DNA from: Rutidosis leptorrhynchoides
Lineage: Eukaryota > Streptophyta > Magnoliopsida > Asterales > Asteraceae
Direction of reading: 5' to 3'
Length of the DNA: 64,000 nucleotides
NCBI RefSeq assembly: GCF_046630445.1
Contig: NC_092334.1
Span: 103,797,501-103,861,500 of the forward strand
Made by a program: the position numbers and the translations under genes. Shown here piece after piece: positions 37,124-53,640 of the stretch. How positions within the stretch are numbered: the first letter of the stretch is position 1; each line of letters opens with the position of its first letter. The notes beneath the pieces are model-generated. The model saw only the letters and a list, made by a program, of their open reading frames with translations, was not told where the DNA came from and did not search any database.

Positions 37124-37298
37124 CGGAGTTTTCAATCTTTGATAATACTGCCAACTTCAATGCGATTTGAGAAGGTCTCTGGGGAGTTATCCCAACCTTC
37201 GATGGTATTGCCAACATCGTCGCGAATTGGGTTTCCTCCTAACACGTGTGTGGTGACAAATGAGAGCATTCCACGTCGATATCCCCGTTAAAAAAAAA
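37124..37298 (+). mobile_element. 5'-truncated SINE copy
   Basis: Matches the body of the SINE at 55836-56069 (shared words include TGCGATTTGAGAAGGTCTCT, AATTGGGTTTCCTCCTAA-like and GAGAGCATTC) in the opposite orientation. It lacks the tRNA-like head and ends in an A-run at 37289-37297, as expected after target-primed insertion. Confidence 0.65.
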
Positions 37299-38205
37299 GC
37301 CTTTACTTTATAGTAGTGGATGTCTTCGGAAGAAACATCCTTCATTAGATCTCAAGTTTTCTTTTTTCTGTTCCATGATCTTAACTTTTGTAAAAACACT
37401 TTTATCACAATGACAATAATTTTTAACAAAAGATTAGAGCAACTTGCTCTGATGTCAAATGTAAAATAACTAGAAGATGTTGAATAGTTATATTGTTTAA
37501 TAATGAGTGTTTTTCAAAAGTTTCTTGTTTGAAATACTTGAATTGGTGTTAATAATATATAGTTATATACTCCTTGTAAGTTTGCAAGTAAATAAAAAAG
37601 AGGGAAAGAAATGCAAAAACAAGATTGTGGTTGAAGAAAATGTTAACACTATTGAATACACCTAATTATCATAATCAGAACTAAGTTTAATAACGTTTGA
37701 ATATTATTGTTGAATTACCTACTGCCAAACTATTTGAAAGAGTAGGGATGGAGAGACGAAAAGAGAAAAATAGGCGAGTGAAAAGAAAATGACGATTTTA
37801 CCATGCGTCGCATATCTCATGAATTAATAGATTATTAATGATTATTAGTTACGGCTCTAGTTATTGAGTCGACAGTTAGTGGCGACTTGACTTACTTTTA
37901 GAGCCTAAATTAAATTTCAGGCATGATTTAAAATTCATGAAATTTCGATTTTACCATTTTCATGGCGTCTCAATTTTATTTTTAAATTTATTTTATTTTT
38001 AAAATTTTTTTTCTTACTTATTGGCCGGAGGTCCACTCGGAAGCAATCTCTATACGTCGAATAAAGTAAGAGATGACTTTCTTTACTTTTGAGAGTGTTT
38101 TCACTCTGAGTGAAGAAATGACTTGTCTTTATTATCTGGTGAAAAAATGACTTGTCTATTGGGTTTTGTGGGTGATGATATGTACACAACTAATTTTTAT
38201 TAGTT
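37299..38205. other. Intergenic sequence
   Basis: AT-rich, no supported gene or repeat. Confidence 0.5.
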
Positions 38206-38256
38206 ACACAACCATTATGCTTTATAATATTATACAGTACAATATCGTAAAGCATG
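38206..38256. repeat. Imperfect hairpin (small MITE-like)
   Basis: Arms ACACAACCATTATGCTTTAT and its near-complement, with about three mismatches over 20-26 bases, flank a short loop at about 38232-38240. Outer words with TGTACA and TTTTTATTA extend the symmetry. Too short to assign to a superfamily. Confidence 0.55.
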
Positions 38257-38473
38257 ATGGTTGTGTACATAATAAAAATGAGTTCCCTTTTGTTAATGAT
38301 TATTAGTGAATAGTGTAATGAGAAAATTGGATAAATGGTCCCCGTGGTTTACATGAAAAGGGGTAAATGGTCCCTGAAGTTCATTTTCGTCGTTCGTGAT
38401 CCTTGTGGTTTACACTGCCGGTGTAAATGGTCCCCAATACTGACGGACGTTTATTTCAACCGTCAAGTGTAAT

Positions 38474-38490
38474 CACGTGCCAAACACGTG
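38474..38490. promoter_or_regulatory. Paired G-boxes in the left TIR
   Basis: CACGTGCCAAACACGTG gives two CACGTG G-boxes 11 bases apart. The mirror copy in the right TIR is at 39840-39856. G-boxes bind bZIP/bHLH factors in plants. This one is about 165 bases upstream of the GRF start codon. Confidence 0.55.
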
Positions 38491-38654
38491 ATGGGCAAAA
38501 TCGTCCGTTTAAATTATTTGATTCATTTATTACCTTTTTCCCTCCCACTATTTAGGGTTTCTTATATCCCCAAATAGTTTTTCACTTTCTTTTTCTCCCT
38601 TTTTATTTTGTGTCGATACCTGTAGCTGAATAAGGTCACAAACCCTAAATTGCG

Positions 38655-39041
38655 ATGGTGAATTGCTGGTGTGGTCGTCTTGCAACAATAGTTTGTGCAT
38701 GGACTGATAGTAACCCATGTCGTAGGTTTTACGGGTGTCCACAACAGGTAAATCTAAAACCCCTTTTGTTTTTGAAATCGATTCAGTTGTATGCTAACTT
38801 TAAATTCGAACGCAATTGATTGATCTATTGAACTAATTTTTGTTTTTTCTTTAAATAGAGGTCAAAGTGCATGTTTATTGGTTGGTTTGATCCTCCAATG
38901 TGTGCTCGTGCTGTAGAAATTATTCCAGGATTGTTGAGAAAGATCAATTTATTGGAAGCAAAATTCAAAGCTGCAGAAGCAAAAGCCAAAACTGCAGGAA
39001 AAGAAGCTTGGAATTTGAAAGTTTTACTTTTTTTTAGTTAG
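38655..39041 (+). CDS. GRF-type zinc-finger protein inside the Mutator element
   Basis: Two exons, 38655-38747 and 38859-39041, with a GT-AG intron, give a 91-residue protein. Residues 1-46 form a GRF zinc finger: CWCG at 4-7, then SNPCRRFYGCP at 19-29 and CMFIGWFDPPMC at 35-46, with cysteines 4, 6, 28 and 35 as likely ligands. The family motif is NPGRRF; here the Gly is Cys. Residues 51-62 (EIIPGLLRKINL) match the conserved block after the finger in plant GRF proteins, followed by an Ala/Lys/Glu helix (64-80) and a short hydrophobic end. GRF fingers in other proteins bind single-stranded nucleic acid; the role here is unknown. Start chosen as the first ATG before the finger. The intact frame and intron suggest it may still be expressed. 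Confidence 0.75.
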
Positions 39042-40055
39042 TTAGGATTTGGCATTGTATTGTATGCATTAGTAAAGTAATTTAGATGGAATTTGGCTAA
39101 GTTAGATGGATTTTGGCAATGTTAGATGGAATTTGGCTATGGTAGTAGTTTAATTTGGTCATGTTACCTTTTGTAATGCACTTTGTGTCCCAATCTTTTG
39201 GTGATAAATGGATATGTTTAGTTGATGTTCAATGAATCTGTTCCAGCCATTTTTGCTTGTTTAGTTGATGTCATTGGTTCTCTTGGTTTATTGAACAAAC
39301 TGGAAGAAACTTAATTTGTTCAACCATGTAGTACAATAAACTTAACAAGTGCAACAAAGTGAATAAAACTAGATCAATAAAGAAGTGCAATAAACTGGAA
39401 CTTGAGTAAACATTCCAAAATAACAACTTAATTATAGTTCTAAGTGCAAAATAAGTGCACAATCAACTAGTGATCCATACATACATAACCATAAACTAAA
39501 GTAAACATGACAGTACCAAGACATGTGCAAAACAAGTGCACCAAAAGTACCAAAAGACATTAAAGTACCAAAAGTCATTAAAGTTCCTTAAAAACATTAC
39601 ATCATATTACCAAAAAAAAAACACATAAAACCCACCAAAAGTCATTCTCACCAGCCTTTACTTCTTGTTTCCACCCTTCTTGGTTCCACTTGCAGCAACC
39701 TTATCTTTTTTCATTGTGCCACCTCCACTTCGAACGGGTTTAGAGAGATTAAAGCACGAACGAGGTTGGTTTTTGAAACCAAAATAGAAAAGTGAGGTAA
39801 TAAATGAATCAAATAATTTAAACGGACGATTTTGCCCATCACGTGTTTGGCACGTGATTACACTTGACGGTTGAAATAAACGTCCGTCAGTATTGGGGAC
39901 CATTTACACCGGCAATGTAAACCACAAGGATCACGAACGACGAAAATAAACTTCAGGACCATTTACCCCTTTTCATGTAAACCACGTGAACCATTTATCC
40001 AATTTTCTCTAGTGTAATTATGCATAACACACGAACAAGACCTAATTATATACCT

Positions 40056-40540
40056 ATATCTAAATGGTAAAAGGGAAATGAATAGTACTACTCTCTTTTT
40101 CAATTCTCACAAACTTAACCCCCTAACTTTCATTAAAATACACATCGAACCCCCACTTTATACGTATATTTTTCCCCAAAATTACGTATATCTAAAAGGT
40201 AAAAGGGAAACGAATAGTACTACTCCCTTTTTCAATTCCCACAAACTTAACCCCCTAACTTTCATTAAAATACAAATCAAACCCCCACTTTATAAGTATA
40301 TTTTTCCCCAAAATTCACAAGCTTAACCCTCTAACTTTTATTAAAATACAAATCAAACCCCCACTTTACTAACTTTTTTTTTTTTACTAATATTCAATTT
40401 TCACAAACTTAACCCCTAACTTTTATTAAAATACAAATCGAACCCCCACTTTATACGTAATTTTTTTTCAAATTTCACAAACTTAACCCACTAACTTTTA
40501 TTAAAATACAAATCGAACCCCCACTTTACTAACTTTTTTT
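40056..40540. repeat. Tandem repeats upstream of CYP59
   Basis: About five units of roughly 80-130 bp, each containing CACAAACTTAACCCCCTAAC, ATTAAAATACAAATC and CCCCCACTTTA. They start near 40099, 40231, 40313, 40392 and 40476. The first two share an extra upstream segment with AGTACTACTC. The array ends about 330 bases before the CYP59 start codon. Confidence 0.85.
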
Positions 40541-40872
40541 TTTTAAATAAAAACCCGAACGCTAAAATCAGCAACTTTCACAAAAGGAACAACCCTTCAA
40601 TGTTATGTCGAAAAAAATTCTTTTTTATAAAATAGATCAAGACTTTTTTTTTAACTCGCATTCAAAACGGAGAACCCGGCGCGAAGCGAGTACTCCACAA
40701 CTAGTTTTTTTTCAAGAAAGAAAGAAAAAAAGGTCTACTTTTACGATTTGGAAAATTTTCGCCTTGATACCAGCCAATTCGACCGCACTGTGATATTATT
40801 ACTACATTATACACCTCCGCTCCAAAATTGACGCGAATCAAAACATCAATTCAATCAATCAAAGCGGTTAAA

Positions 40873-45861
<4,989 letters not shown>

Positions 45862-46220
45862 GTGTTGAGTTTGATTATGTTATGAGGAAGGAAAGGAAAT
45901 TAGTTGTATACTATGTTGAGTTTGCTTAAAGATGATTTTATCTGTATACTTTTATCAAAAAATTTTGGCTGATGTATGTGGATTTTGTTGGAGACCATTG
46001 GAAATTTGGAATGGTTAATTGAACTTTTATATTTTAGTCGTTCCCTTGAGAGCTGTAGCTGTATGATCAGCTTGGGTTTAAATTTGGTTTAGGTTTGTAT
46101 AGTTTAGCCATATTATCTTATTTTGTATTTAAACGTTAGCTCAACAAACTATAATCCAACAGCATATGTTTTAGTGAGTGTTAACAAGATGTAGTAAACA
46201 AACGATGGGTCATCATCAGA
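45862..46220. other. 3' flank of CYP59
   Basis: Presumed 3' UTR and polyadenylation region; T-rich. No other feature. Confidence 0.5.
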
Positions 46221-46885
46221 AATACTTTTTTGGGAGGAAGTAATTTTTTTTTTGTTTATAATTTTTTTTTTGAACATTAAGATCACATGAAAATATTAAC
46301 ATTTAAAAAACACACTTTGTGACGAATGTTATTATTTTGGTGGGAAATCGATCGAAGAAATAAATGATAACATTCATCACGAGTAATGTTTTAATTAGAG
46401 TTTATTTGCATCGTTTTGTTTTCATCTTGTGTGAAGTGTTTTTTTCGTAATTTAGTCCGATTTAGAGTTTAGGGTTTAGTGTTTTTCGTTTAGTCCCTAA
46501 ACCCAAAACCTTAAACCCTATACCCTAAACTCTAAATTGTTCGTGTTAAAAATGCAATCTAAACTTTAATTTCTAAACTCTAAATCCTAATTTCTAAACT
46601 CAAAACCTTAATTTCTAAACCCTAATTTTTAACCCCTTAATTTCTAAACCCTAATTTCTAACCTCTTAAAAAAACCCAGAAGCAAAACATTCATTGCAAT
46701 GAATGTTGTCATTTATTTATTTCAGCGTTTTTCTGCTAAACTAATAACATTTATCACAAAGTTTCTTTTCTAAATATTCATATTTTCCTATGATCTTAAT
46801 GCTTGAATTTTTTTTCAAAAAAAAAAAAAAAGAAAAAAAAATGAAAAAAATTACTTCTCACTTCTCGCCAAAAAAGTGCTTCCCT
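46221..46885. mobile_element. Inverted-repeat MITE with degenerate telomere-like core
   Basis: Terminal regions of about 160 bp are imperfect inverted copies: ACTTTTTTGGGAGGAAGTAA on the left against the complement of TTACTTCTCACTTCTCGCC on the right, then shared words with AACATTAAGATCA, AAAATATTAACATTT-like and TTTGTGACGAATGTTATTA. Between them 46456-46680 has many CCCTAAA/TTTAGGG-like words (for example AAACCCTATACCCTAAACTC). No coding. Superfamily uncertain, Mutator-like by TIR length. Confidence 0.6.
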
Positions 46886-47365
46886 CTTGATTAAAACACA
46901 ACAAACTATAATCCAACATCATATGTTTATCAAGTATTAACAAGATCTATTTGTAAAATCAGACTACCAATTGACTTAGCGGTATCGAGAGTTAAATTTT
47001 CTAATCAAAGGGTCTAAGCCAGTTGTTAAAGACAGGTGAAAAAATGCCGTCAAAAAAAATGTATAGAGTTGTAGCTTAACTATAGCTTTTAGAGTATCTT
47101 TATCATTATTCTAATTACAATTACAGTTAAAAAAATTTCTAATTTTGATGAATGTCCCGAGTTTTTATATAAGTTCTGGTTTTTTGTAAAAAAAAAAAAG
47201 AAATATAATTATTTTTTAACTGTTACTCATTATAATTTATTTATTTATTTTTTTAAAACCCTACTCAAGAAATCAGAAGTTTTTTCTTTTTTCCAGTTTC
47301 CCCATTATTCTCCACACAGTCGGATAAACATAAACCAGAGCTTCTTTGGCACCAATTTTACAAAA
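46886..47365. other. Upstream region of the YchF gene
   Basis: AT-rich intergenic sequence that should hold the YchF promoter and 5' UTR. The stretch just before the ATG (47255-47365) is T/C-rich, as in plant 5' UTRs. No specific element identified. Confidence 0.45.
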
Positions 47366-50300
47366 ATGGCGAGAATAGCATGTCACAATATCGTTTCACT
47401 TCCATTCAAGTCAACCTTGTTGACCAAAACCTCTTCCATTTTCTTTCCGGAAACTTCCGTTTCCGTTAGCTTCCGTCGCCGTTTCTCATCTTCAAATTCA
47501 AAGATAAGTATGAGCTTGAAAGCCGGAATCGTAGGTCTCCCTAATGTCGGTAAATCTACGCTCTTTAACGCCGTTGTAAGTCTCCGTTACTATTTATCGA
47601 TTTATATGTTATGCTATATCGAATTTATTACTAATTGAACTCATAATCAATGACAACAGGTGTTTATACGAATTGTTTATATGTTGAAGAATGAGCATTC
47701 ACAATTAAGAATGTAAAACGGAATCATTTCTAAAGATTTTTATGCTAATTTTTACTGTACATTTTATGCAAAGTTTTTGAAATTATGTGAGAGTTTGTTG
47801 ATATGTTTGAGATTCCTGTATCTTATGTGGTAATTAAATTTTATGCCAGAAGTTAAGCAAAGTAATTGCAGGTATATGCATACGAATATGCGTATTCATT
47901 TATATCAATTACATATTCATATGTGTGCTTTAGGAACATATATATAAGCAAATGCTACATATGGATTTATGCTTATCAAGTAGCATAAAAAAGTTGTAAC
48001 TTATAAGGGGTTTATATTAGATATTAATACTAGTAAAGTTCAGAGATGTAGAGTGCTATATGAGAAAGGAAGGTTAGTGTTCATTTGTGAAATTAGACAC
48101 TTATAGAAGAGAGATTTAAAATGCGAGTGTTACAAGCGAAAGGTACAGATTCATGTTCAAGTAATCAATCATAGAATACAAATAAGGAAGCTTATAGTAC
48201 AAGCCCATTAAGCACAAGATGCAAATATTCAAATTAGCTTCTAATTAATGTGAGTACAACGTGTTTTATGAAAACTGAGATATGTGCTATGTATATGATT
48301 CATTGCTACTTGTTGACTTAGAGTTATTAGAGTTGTATGAATGCATATATTGTTACGTTATGTTCACGTGTAGAGCATGAGATTTGTGTATTACGTGTGG
48401 TTAACGTGTAATGAGTGTAAGGCAAGAAATTGAGAGTTTAACACGTGTTAACTCAAGGCTTAACGTTGTTTACAGAATGGGATCCATCTATATATGATTG
48501 GATCCAAATGAGAAAGATAAATAGAAACTATTACGCCTTGGTTACACAGTAACAAAGAGATCTTCAAATGCATTTTATAGTAAAGACTTGTCATGACATT
48601 GTATGTGGTATTTTTATAGAAAAACACACGTGTTCACTAAGTCTTTAGGCTTAGAGAGTTATCTTAGGTTTAATGTTCAAGAAGTATAAATCGCAGCAGC
48701 ATTTTGATGACGTGAAAGAAGAGATGTAAATTGTATATGTTTTTTTGGGTAAAGGGATAGAAATTGTATATGTTTTAGAGATGCTTATATATAATTTTCT
48801 TTTAAGAGCTTAGAAATAGAAATGGTGTATATATGTAGAGATGATTATGTAAGTTGTATATAGATGAGAATGAAAAATGAATAGCTTCCTCCATTAAACG
48901 ATGCATGGAAAAATAGAAAATGAGTTCAAAACAACGTGCATTACAAAATATCTTTTAAATAGGAATAATGTGACCATTTGATTCATTGCTCTGTTCCTGA
49001 AAGGCTGAAATGTAAGTGTAACTCATTCTGTACATATTTGCACAAGTACTATTTGTATCAGTACTAAAATGTGATCTTGATCATAGAGATTTTTTTTTTT
49101 TTTTAATGATTTGTGTTATCTTCTGGTACAATCATTTGTCCGTACTGTGGGTGCTACGAAATAAAACAACATTTTGTAATTTTTTTCTTTTATAGGTTGA
49201 GAATGGAAAAGCTCAGGCTGCTAATTTCCCATTTTGTACAATCGAACCAAACGTTGGAATTGTTGCTGTTCCTGATCCTCGTCTCCAAGTACTATCTAAT
49301 CTCAGCAAATCTCAACGTTCGGTTCCAGCATCTATAGAGTTTGTAGATATTGCTGGCCTTGTTAAGGGAGCCAGTCAAGGGGAGGTTTGAAAACTTTAGA
49401 TCCTCTTAAATTCTATTAATATATTAATATTCATGATGAAATATTCCAGATTTGAATTGCTTTCGTTTTAACACACTCCTTTATCGGTCTTTATCACAGG
49501 GTTTGGGTAATAAGTTTTTGTCACACATACGTGAAGTGGACTCTATACTTCAGGTTTGTTTCTTATTATTAATCTTTTACTTGCATATTTAATTTACCAT
49601 GCTTTGTAAATTTCACTCTAAGCGTATTATACTTAAAATCTTGAAAACTCTTGTTTGATCTTGTGTCAGGTTGTACGTTGTTTCGAGGATGATGACATTG
49701 TTCATGTGAGTGGTAAAGTTGACCCCAAGTCAGATATTGACGTCATCAATTTAGAGCTATCCTTCTGTGATTTAGATCAGGTATTCTTTCACTATTAATT
49801 TTTACATTTTACTCCAAATTGATATAAACTTATAAACTCAGTAGTCGTAATGATTCTACTATACTGACTATCTACAAGAAATGCAGATTGAGAAAAGAAT
49901 AGAGAAACTTAAAAAGAGCAAAACAAATAATTCACAAGCTAAAGTCAAGGTAAAACTGTTATCATGCTTCACATTTATTTTGTATTTTTTGTATTTGTTT
50001 TATTAGAAACTGTTGATGACATGGATACGTTTGCTATATTTTGAATTCCAGGAAGAGGCAGAGAAGTCGGCCCTCGAAAGAATACAACAAGCACTGTTGG
50101 ATGGAAAACCAGCAAGATCGGTGCGGTTAACAGAGTTCGAAAAGGAGTCTATCAATCATCTATGTTTACTTACAATGAAACCCGTGATCTATGTGGCGAA
50201 TGTTGCAGAGTCTGATTTAGCTACACCTGAAAGTAATCCCTATGTCAAAAATGTAATGGAACTTGCTTCCGAGTTACAGTCTGGCATAGTAACAGTCTCG

Positions 50301-52730
50301 GCACAGGTATTTGAACGTAGTTAATTTTTTACTGCTTTATGAGTTGAAGTGCATAGTATTATCCTGAGTGGAGGTGATAGTTTTAATAGTTATACTTATA
50401 AATATGTGATTGTGTTTCTATCTCAAATGGGTCAAATAAATGATATTAGCCAAAAAGGGAACGGGTCTAACGGGTGAACTTTTCCCATGGTTCATAATTA
50501 ATGCATACAACCTCCTAAATCATTTAATTTAAAGACTTGGATTATATATCTTAGATAATATAGTTTATGCACTACTAGATTAAAAAGAGTTAACAAAAAG
50601 CCAGTAAGCGACCAAGATTTTTAGTGATTATTTTCTGATTGCATACAAATTATTGCTTTATATAACAAAAACAATCTTTTCAAAATTTGAGTGAGTTCGG
50701 AAGCCACTGAATTCTATTAATATGGAGTTTTAATGACAGGTGGAATCAGAGCTAACAGAACTCCCTGCAGAAGAAAGAACGGAATTTTTGACGTCCCTCG
50801 GTGTAGATGAAAGTGGGCTTGGAAATCTTATCAGGGCAACGTATGACCTTCTTGGCTTACGCACATACTTCACCTCTGGAGAAAAGGTATTGAAAACTGA
50901 AGTGCCTTTTTAAAAAGTGATTCGATTACAATTTTTAAACATGTTAAAGGATTTTTCCACTTCTTCTTTTGCAGGAAACTAAAGCATGGACAATACATGC
51001 AGGTGATAATTATGTTGTAGTATGACAGTAAATTGTTGGACTAAATTGCAATTTTATCAAGTTACGGAATATAAGAATATTGGCAACATAAAGATGATGT
51101 TGCTATTTATATCCGAGGCTGGAGAACTTGGAATTAAGGGTGAACTCGGTCGGGGGAGTTCTCGGCAACTCAGGGAGAATTCGGGCAGAACTCTGATGCT
51201 GATGCTGACTTACGTTGAGTTTTTAGTTTTTTTTTTAATAAAATTATATATGTTTTAATATAAATTTTAATAGATTTTGACCGAGTTTCCGAGTTTTCGA
51301 CCGAGTTTCCGAGTTTTCGACCGAGTTTTTGAACGAGTTGGCCGAGAACTCCATAATTTTGCTAAGAAACTCAGCCGAGTTGGGCACCGAGAATTCGGCT
51401 AGTGATCTAAACCAAGAACTCGGCTGAGGTGGCCGAGTTTTACAACACTGTTTATATCAGCATAGTATGACCTAATGATGGCCAAATGCGCAAGTAACTA
51501 ACATTGGTACCATTTGATATGTTAGGAATGACTGCTCCCCAAGCTGCTGGGGTTATCCATTCTGACTTTGAAAAAGGTTTCATTCGAGCAGAGACAGTAA
51601 GTGTCTCGGAGAATAAGTTGATTACTTTTTTCATACTATGAATTACATATCTATCAATGGTGTTTATTTCTAAATTAATCATATTTTATCTTTTTTAACT
51701 TATTATTAGGTAGCGTATAAAGATTTTGTTGCTGCGGGTTCATTGTCAGCTGCAAGGGAGAAAGGACTTGTAAGTTTATTCACTGATCTGACATCTCCTT
51801 TCTTGTTATTTTTGCACTTGTGTGATGTTTTGCCTTGCATACGTAAATTAGAATTCAGTTTATACACCATCAAAAAAGACTTTGGTCTATCCAATAAGAC
51901 CTTGTTCTTTTCATAATTTAAGTGCTATCGAGGTGCCAGATACCGAAGTACTCTCCTTATCTGTAAAGCCTAGCTTCCGTCTCACCATAAGTGTCCACTA
52001 CTTTTCAAAGTCTTTCTTTGTCAACTTTGACCATAAATGTTTTTATTTGTGTTATATAATATTTGATGAAAATTATATGAATGAATTGAATTTTAAATGT
52101 GTTTTCATTCATATATTATTCATCAAATATTATGTAGCACAAATAAAAATATCTACAGCCAAAGTTTACAAAGAAAGACTTTGAAAAGTCAATAATGCAT
52201 ACTTATAGTGGGATGAAGGTGGTACTATTTTTTGAATCTAAACATCAAGGAGGTCATGATTAATAGAAAAACTAGGAACCAGGTTACACGAGATCTTCAG
52301 TGTCATTCTTGAAAGTCCAATTCCATAACTTATGGTTTGATGCTAGTTAAAACTAACTAAAAAAATTTAGGTAACAGTTTTGACCCAAATATCCAATGCA
52401 TACAAGTTTCTAACTCGTGTGTATTGATTTGGTTTTGTCTCTATTATCGATTCGATGCTTTAGTTCTGTAGTAGTTTTTCAAAGTGGACAAAAAGAAACC
52501 CTACCCATTTTGATTGTACATAAAGATGACTTGTTTCAATCAAGTCCATGTTCAACTGTTACATAACCATACTCCATGGTTGTGGACCTATGATATTATT
52601 GACTTTTAGCAGATAATTTGTCTTAATTATATTTACACAAAGTCTATCCTGGTAAATGCAGTTGAGGTCTGAAGGGAAAGAGTACGTTGTTCAAGAGGGT
52701 GATGTTATGTTGTTCCGGTTCAACGTCTGA
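47366..52730 (+). CDS. YchF/Obg-like P-loop ATPase, organelle-targeted
   Basis: Eleven exons: 47366-47575, 49196-49384, 49500-49553, 49670-49780, 49887-49949, 50052-50306, 50740-50886, 50975-51002, 51526-51596, 51710-51769 and 52662-52730. All are GT-AG and phases close to 418 residues, near the about 421 aa of Arabidopsis At1g56050. Residues 1-48 are Ser/Arg/Thr-rich and acid-poor, as in a chloroplast transit peptide. P-loop GLPNVGKST is at 57-65, [10 protein letters not shown] at 121-130, and NVAE at 259-262, the NxxE variant that makes YchF proteins prefer ATP over GTP. The C-terminus has [33 protein letters not shown] and a TGS end [10 protein letters not shown]. Role: translation-associated ATPase, organellar in this clade (inferred from the transit peptide). 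The first intron is 1.6 kb. Confidence 0.94.
51110..51440. repeat. CGAGTT-rich repeats in YchF intron 8
   Basis: The word CGAGTT and its complement AACTCG recur many times, including about three near-perfect tandem units of GAGTTTTCGACCGAGTTTCC at about 51285-51335. GC content exceeds the rest of the intron. It is probably a degenerate transposon end or local amplification; superfamily not identified. Confidence 0.65.
51973..52222. mobile_element. Stowaway-like MITE in the last intron of YchF
   Basis: About 250 bp forming a long imperfect palindrome. Ends GCTTCCGTCTCACCATAAG and the complement of CTTATAGTGGGATGAAGG are inverted, with TA at 51971-51972 and 52223-52224 as target duplication. 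Arms share AGTCTTTCTTTG-type words and a (TATTTGATGAA) centre. Matches Tc1/mariner-type Stowaway elements; it lies in intron 10 and leaves the exons intact. Confidence 0.75.
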
Positions 52731-53575
52731 TGAAGTTGGAGTAGATTTTGAAATACATTTTTCCAGTGAGGTAAGTTTCTCAAGGATGAGACAAAATAAC
52801 GTTCATATTCTATAGTTTCGATCATACATATATTTAATACACATTTTCATTTTTGAATTATAAAGTTATATTATTCATCTTAAAAAACAAGGAACAAATT
52901 ATGGAGTATTCCTTTGTAGACAAGTAACACTGGGTCATCTTTATTTATTGTTTTAACAGTAATAGATTCAATTTGTTAATGGTATCAATCATAAACTGTT
53001 AGTAGTGGTTTGTTGGCATTATTCTAATCTTGAGTGATTGGGTATTGCTATTGCTTGTAACCAAACACATGATGACTTAGAAGCTAGCTAAGACCATTAG
53101 TTATGTTGTTGTGAATGATGTGTATTTGCAAGGGAACGTTGTGGGAAAAAGGGATTATTATGGCAATGTTGTGGGGAGTGTTGTAAAAAGATAAGACCAC
53201 TTGCAAAGGGTGTGGTGAAGGGGCGTTCTGCCCACCACAATGCCACAACCCTCGTAGTGGGGTGTTCTCGGTAGGGCATTTTGGGGCTTGGCTGCTTTAA
53301 GTACGGGAGGCGAACGATTGTTTGGGCGAGCCACAACATTTTTGTCCTTTTCTTTTGATTCAACACTCAAAATCAAACATACAAATTTATACAATTTGGT
53401 GGGTCCTCCATAACCTTTCAATTGTCGAGGGCTGTGGCATAAAAGAGGGTTGTGGCTCGCTATACTATATGAAAATGAATGATGTGAATGTACGTATTTT
53501 ATTATCTATGTTGATTTTATAAGCTTTTGATACTCATAGTCTTAAATTTATTTTTAAGTCTTAGAGATGAAAATC

Positions 53576-53577
<2 letters not shown>
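52731..53577. other. 3' flank of YchF and unassigned repeat-like block
   Basis: The first 350 bases are AT-rich 3' flank. At about 53100-53460 GC rises and words such as GTTGTGGGG and GCCACAAC recur in both orientations, suggesting a degenerate MITE. I could not define ends or TSD. No gene. Confidence 0.4.

Positions 53578-53634
<57 letters not shown>
53578..53634. repeat. (TA)n microsatellite
   Basis: About 28 TA units in intergenic sequence. Confidence 0.9.

Positions 53635-53640
<6 letters not shown>

Larger units (their letters stand above)
38320..40009 (+). mobile_element. Mutator-type transposon carrying a GRF zinc-finger gene
   Basis: Terminal inverted repeats of about 215 bp (38320-38535 and 39795-40009) start GAGAAAATTGGATAAATGG and are near-identical. 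The element is flanked by perfect 9-bp target duplications TAGTGTAAT (38311-38319 and 40010-40018), diagnostic of the Mutator superfamily. The 1.69 kb element has no MURA transposase, so it is non-autonomous, and its interior holds an intron-containing GRF zinc-finger gene. High TIR identity and an intact TSD suggest recent movement. Between the gene and the right TIR lie short repeats (39085-39140 and 39530-39590) without coding evidence. Confidence 0.93.

Noticed and set aside
39658-39903. Minus-strand 81-codon frame overlapping the right TIR of the Mutator element
   Set aside because: Largely TIR plus low-complexity Lys/Gly; no family motif and no expected start context.
51022-51258. 78-codon frame in YchF intron 8
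   Set aside because: Lies within an intron in repetitive CGAGTT-rich sequence with no homology recognised.
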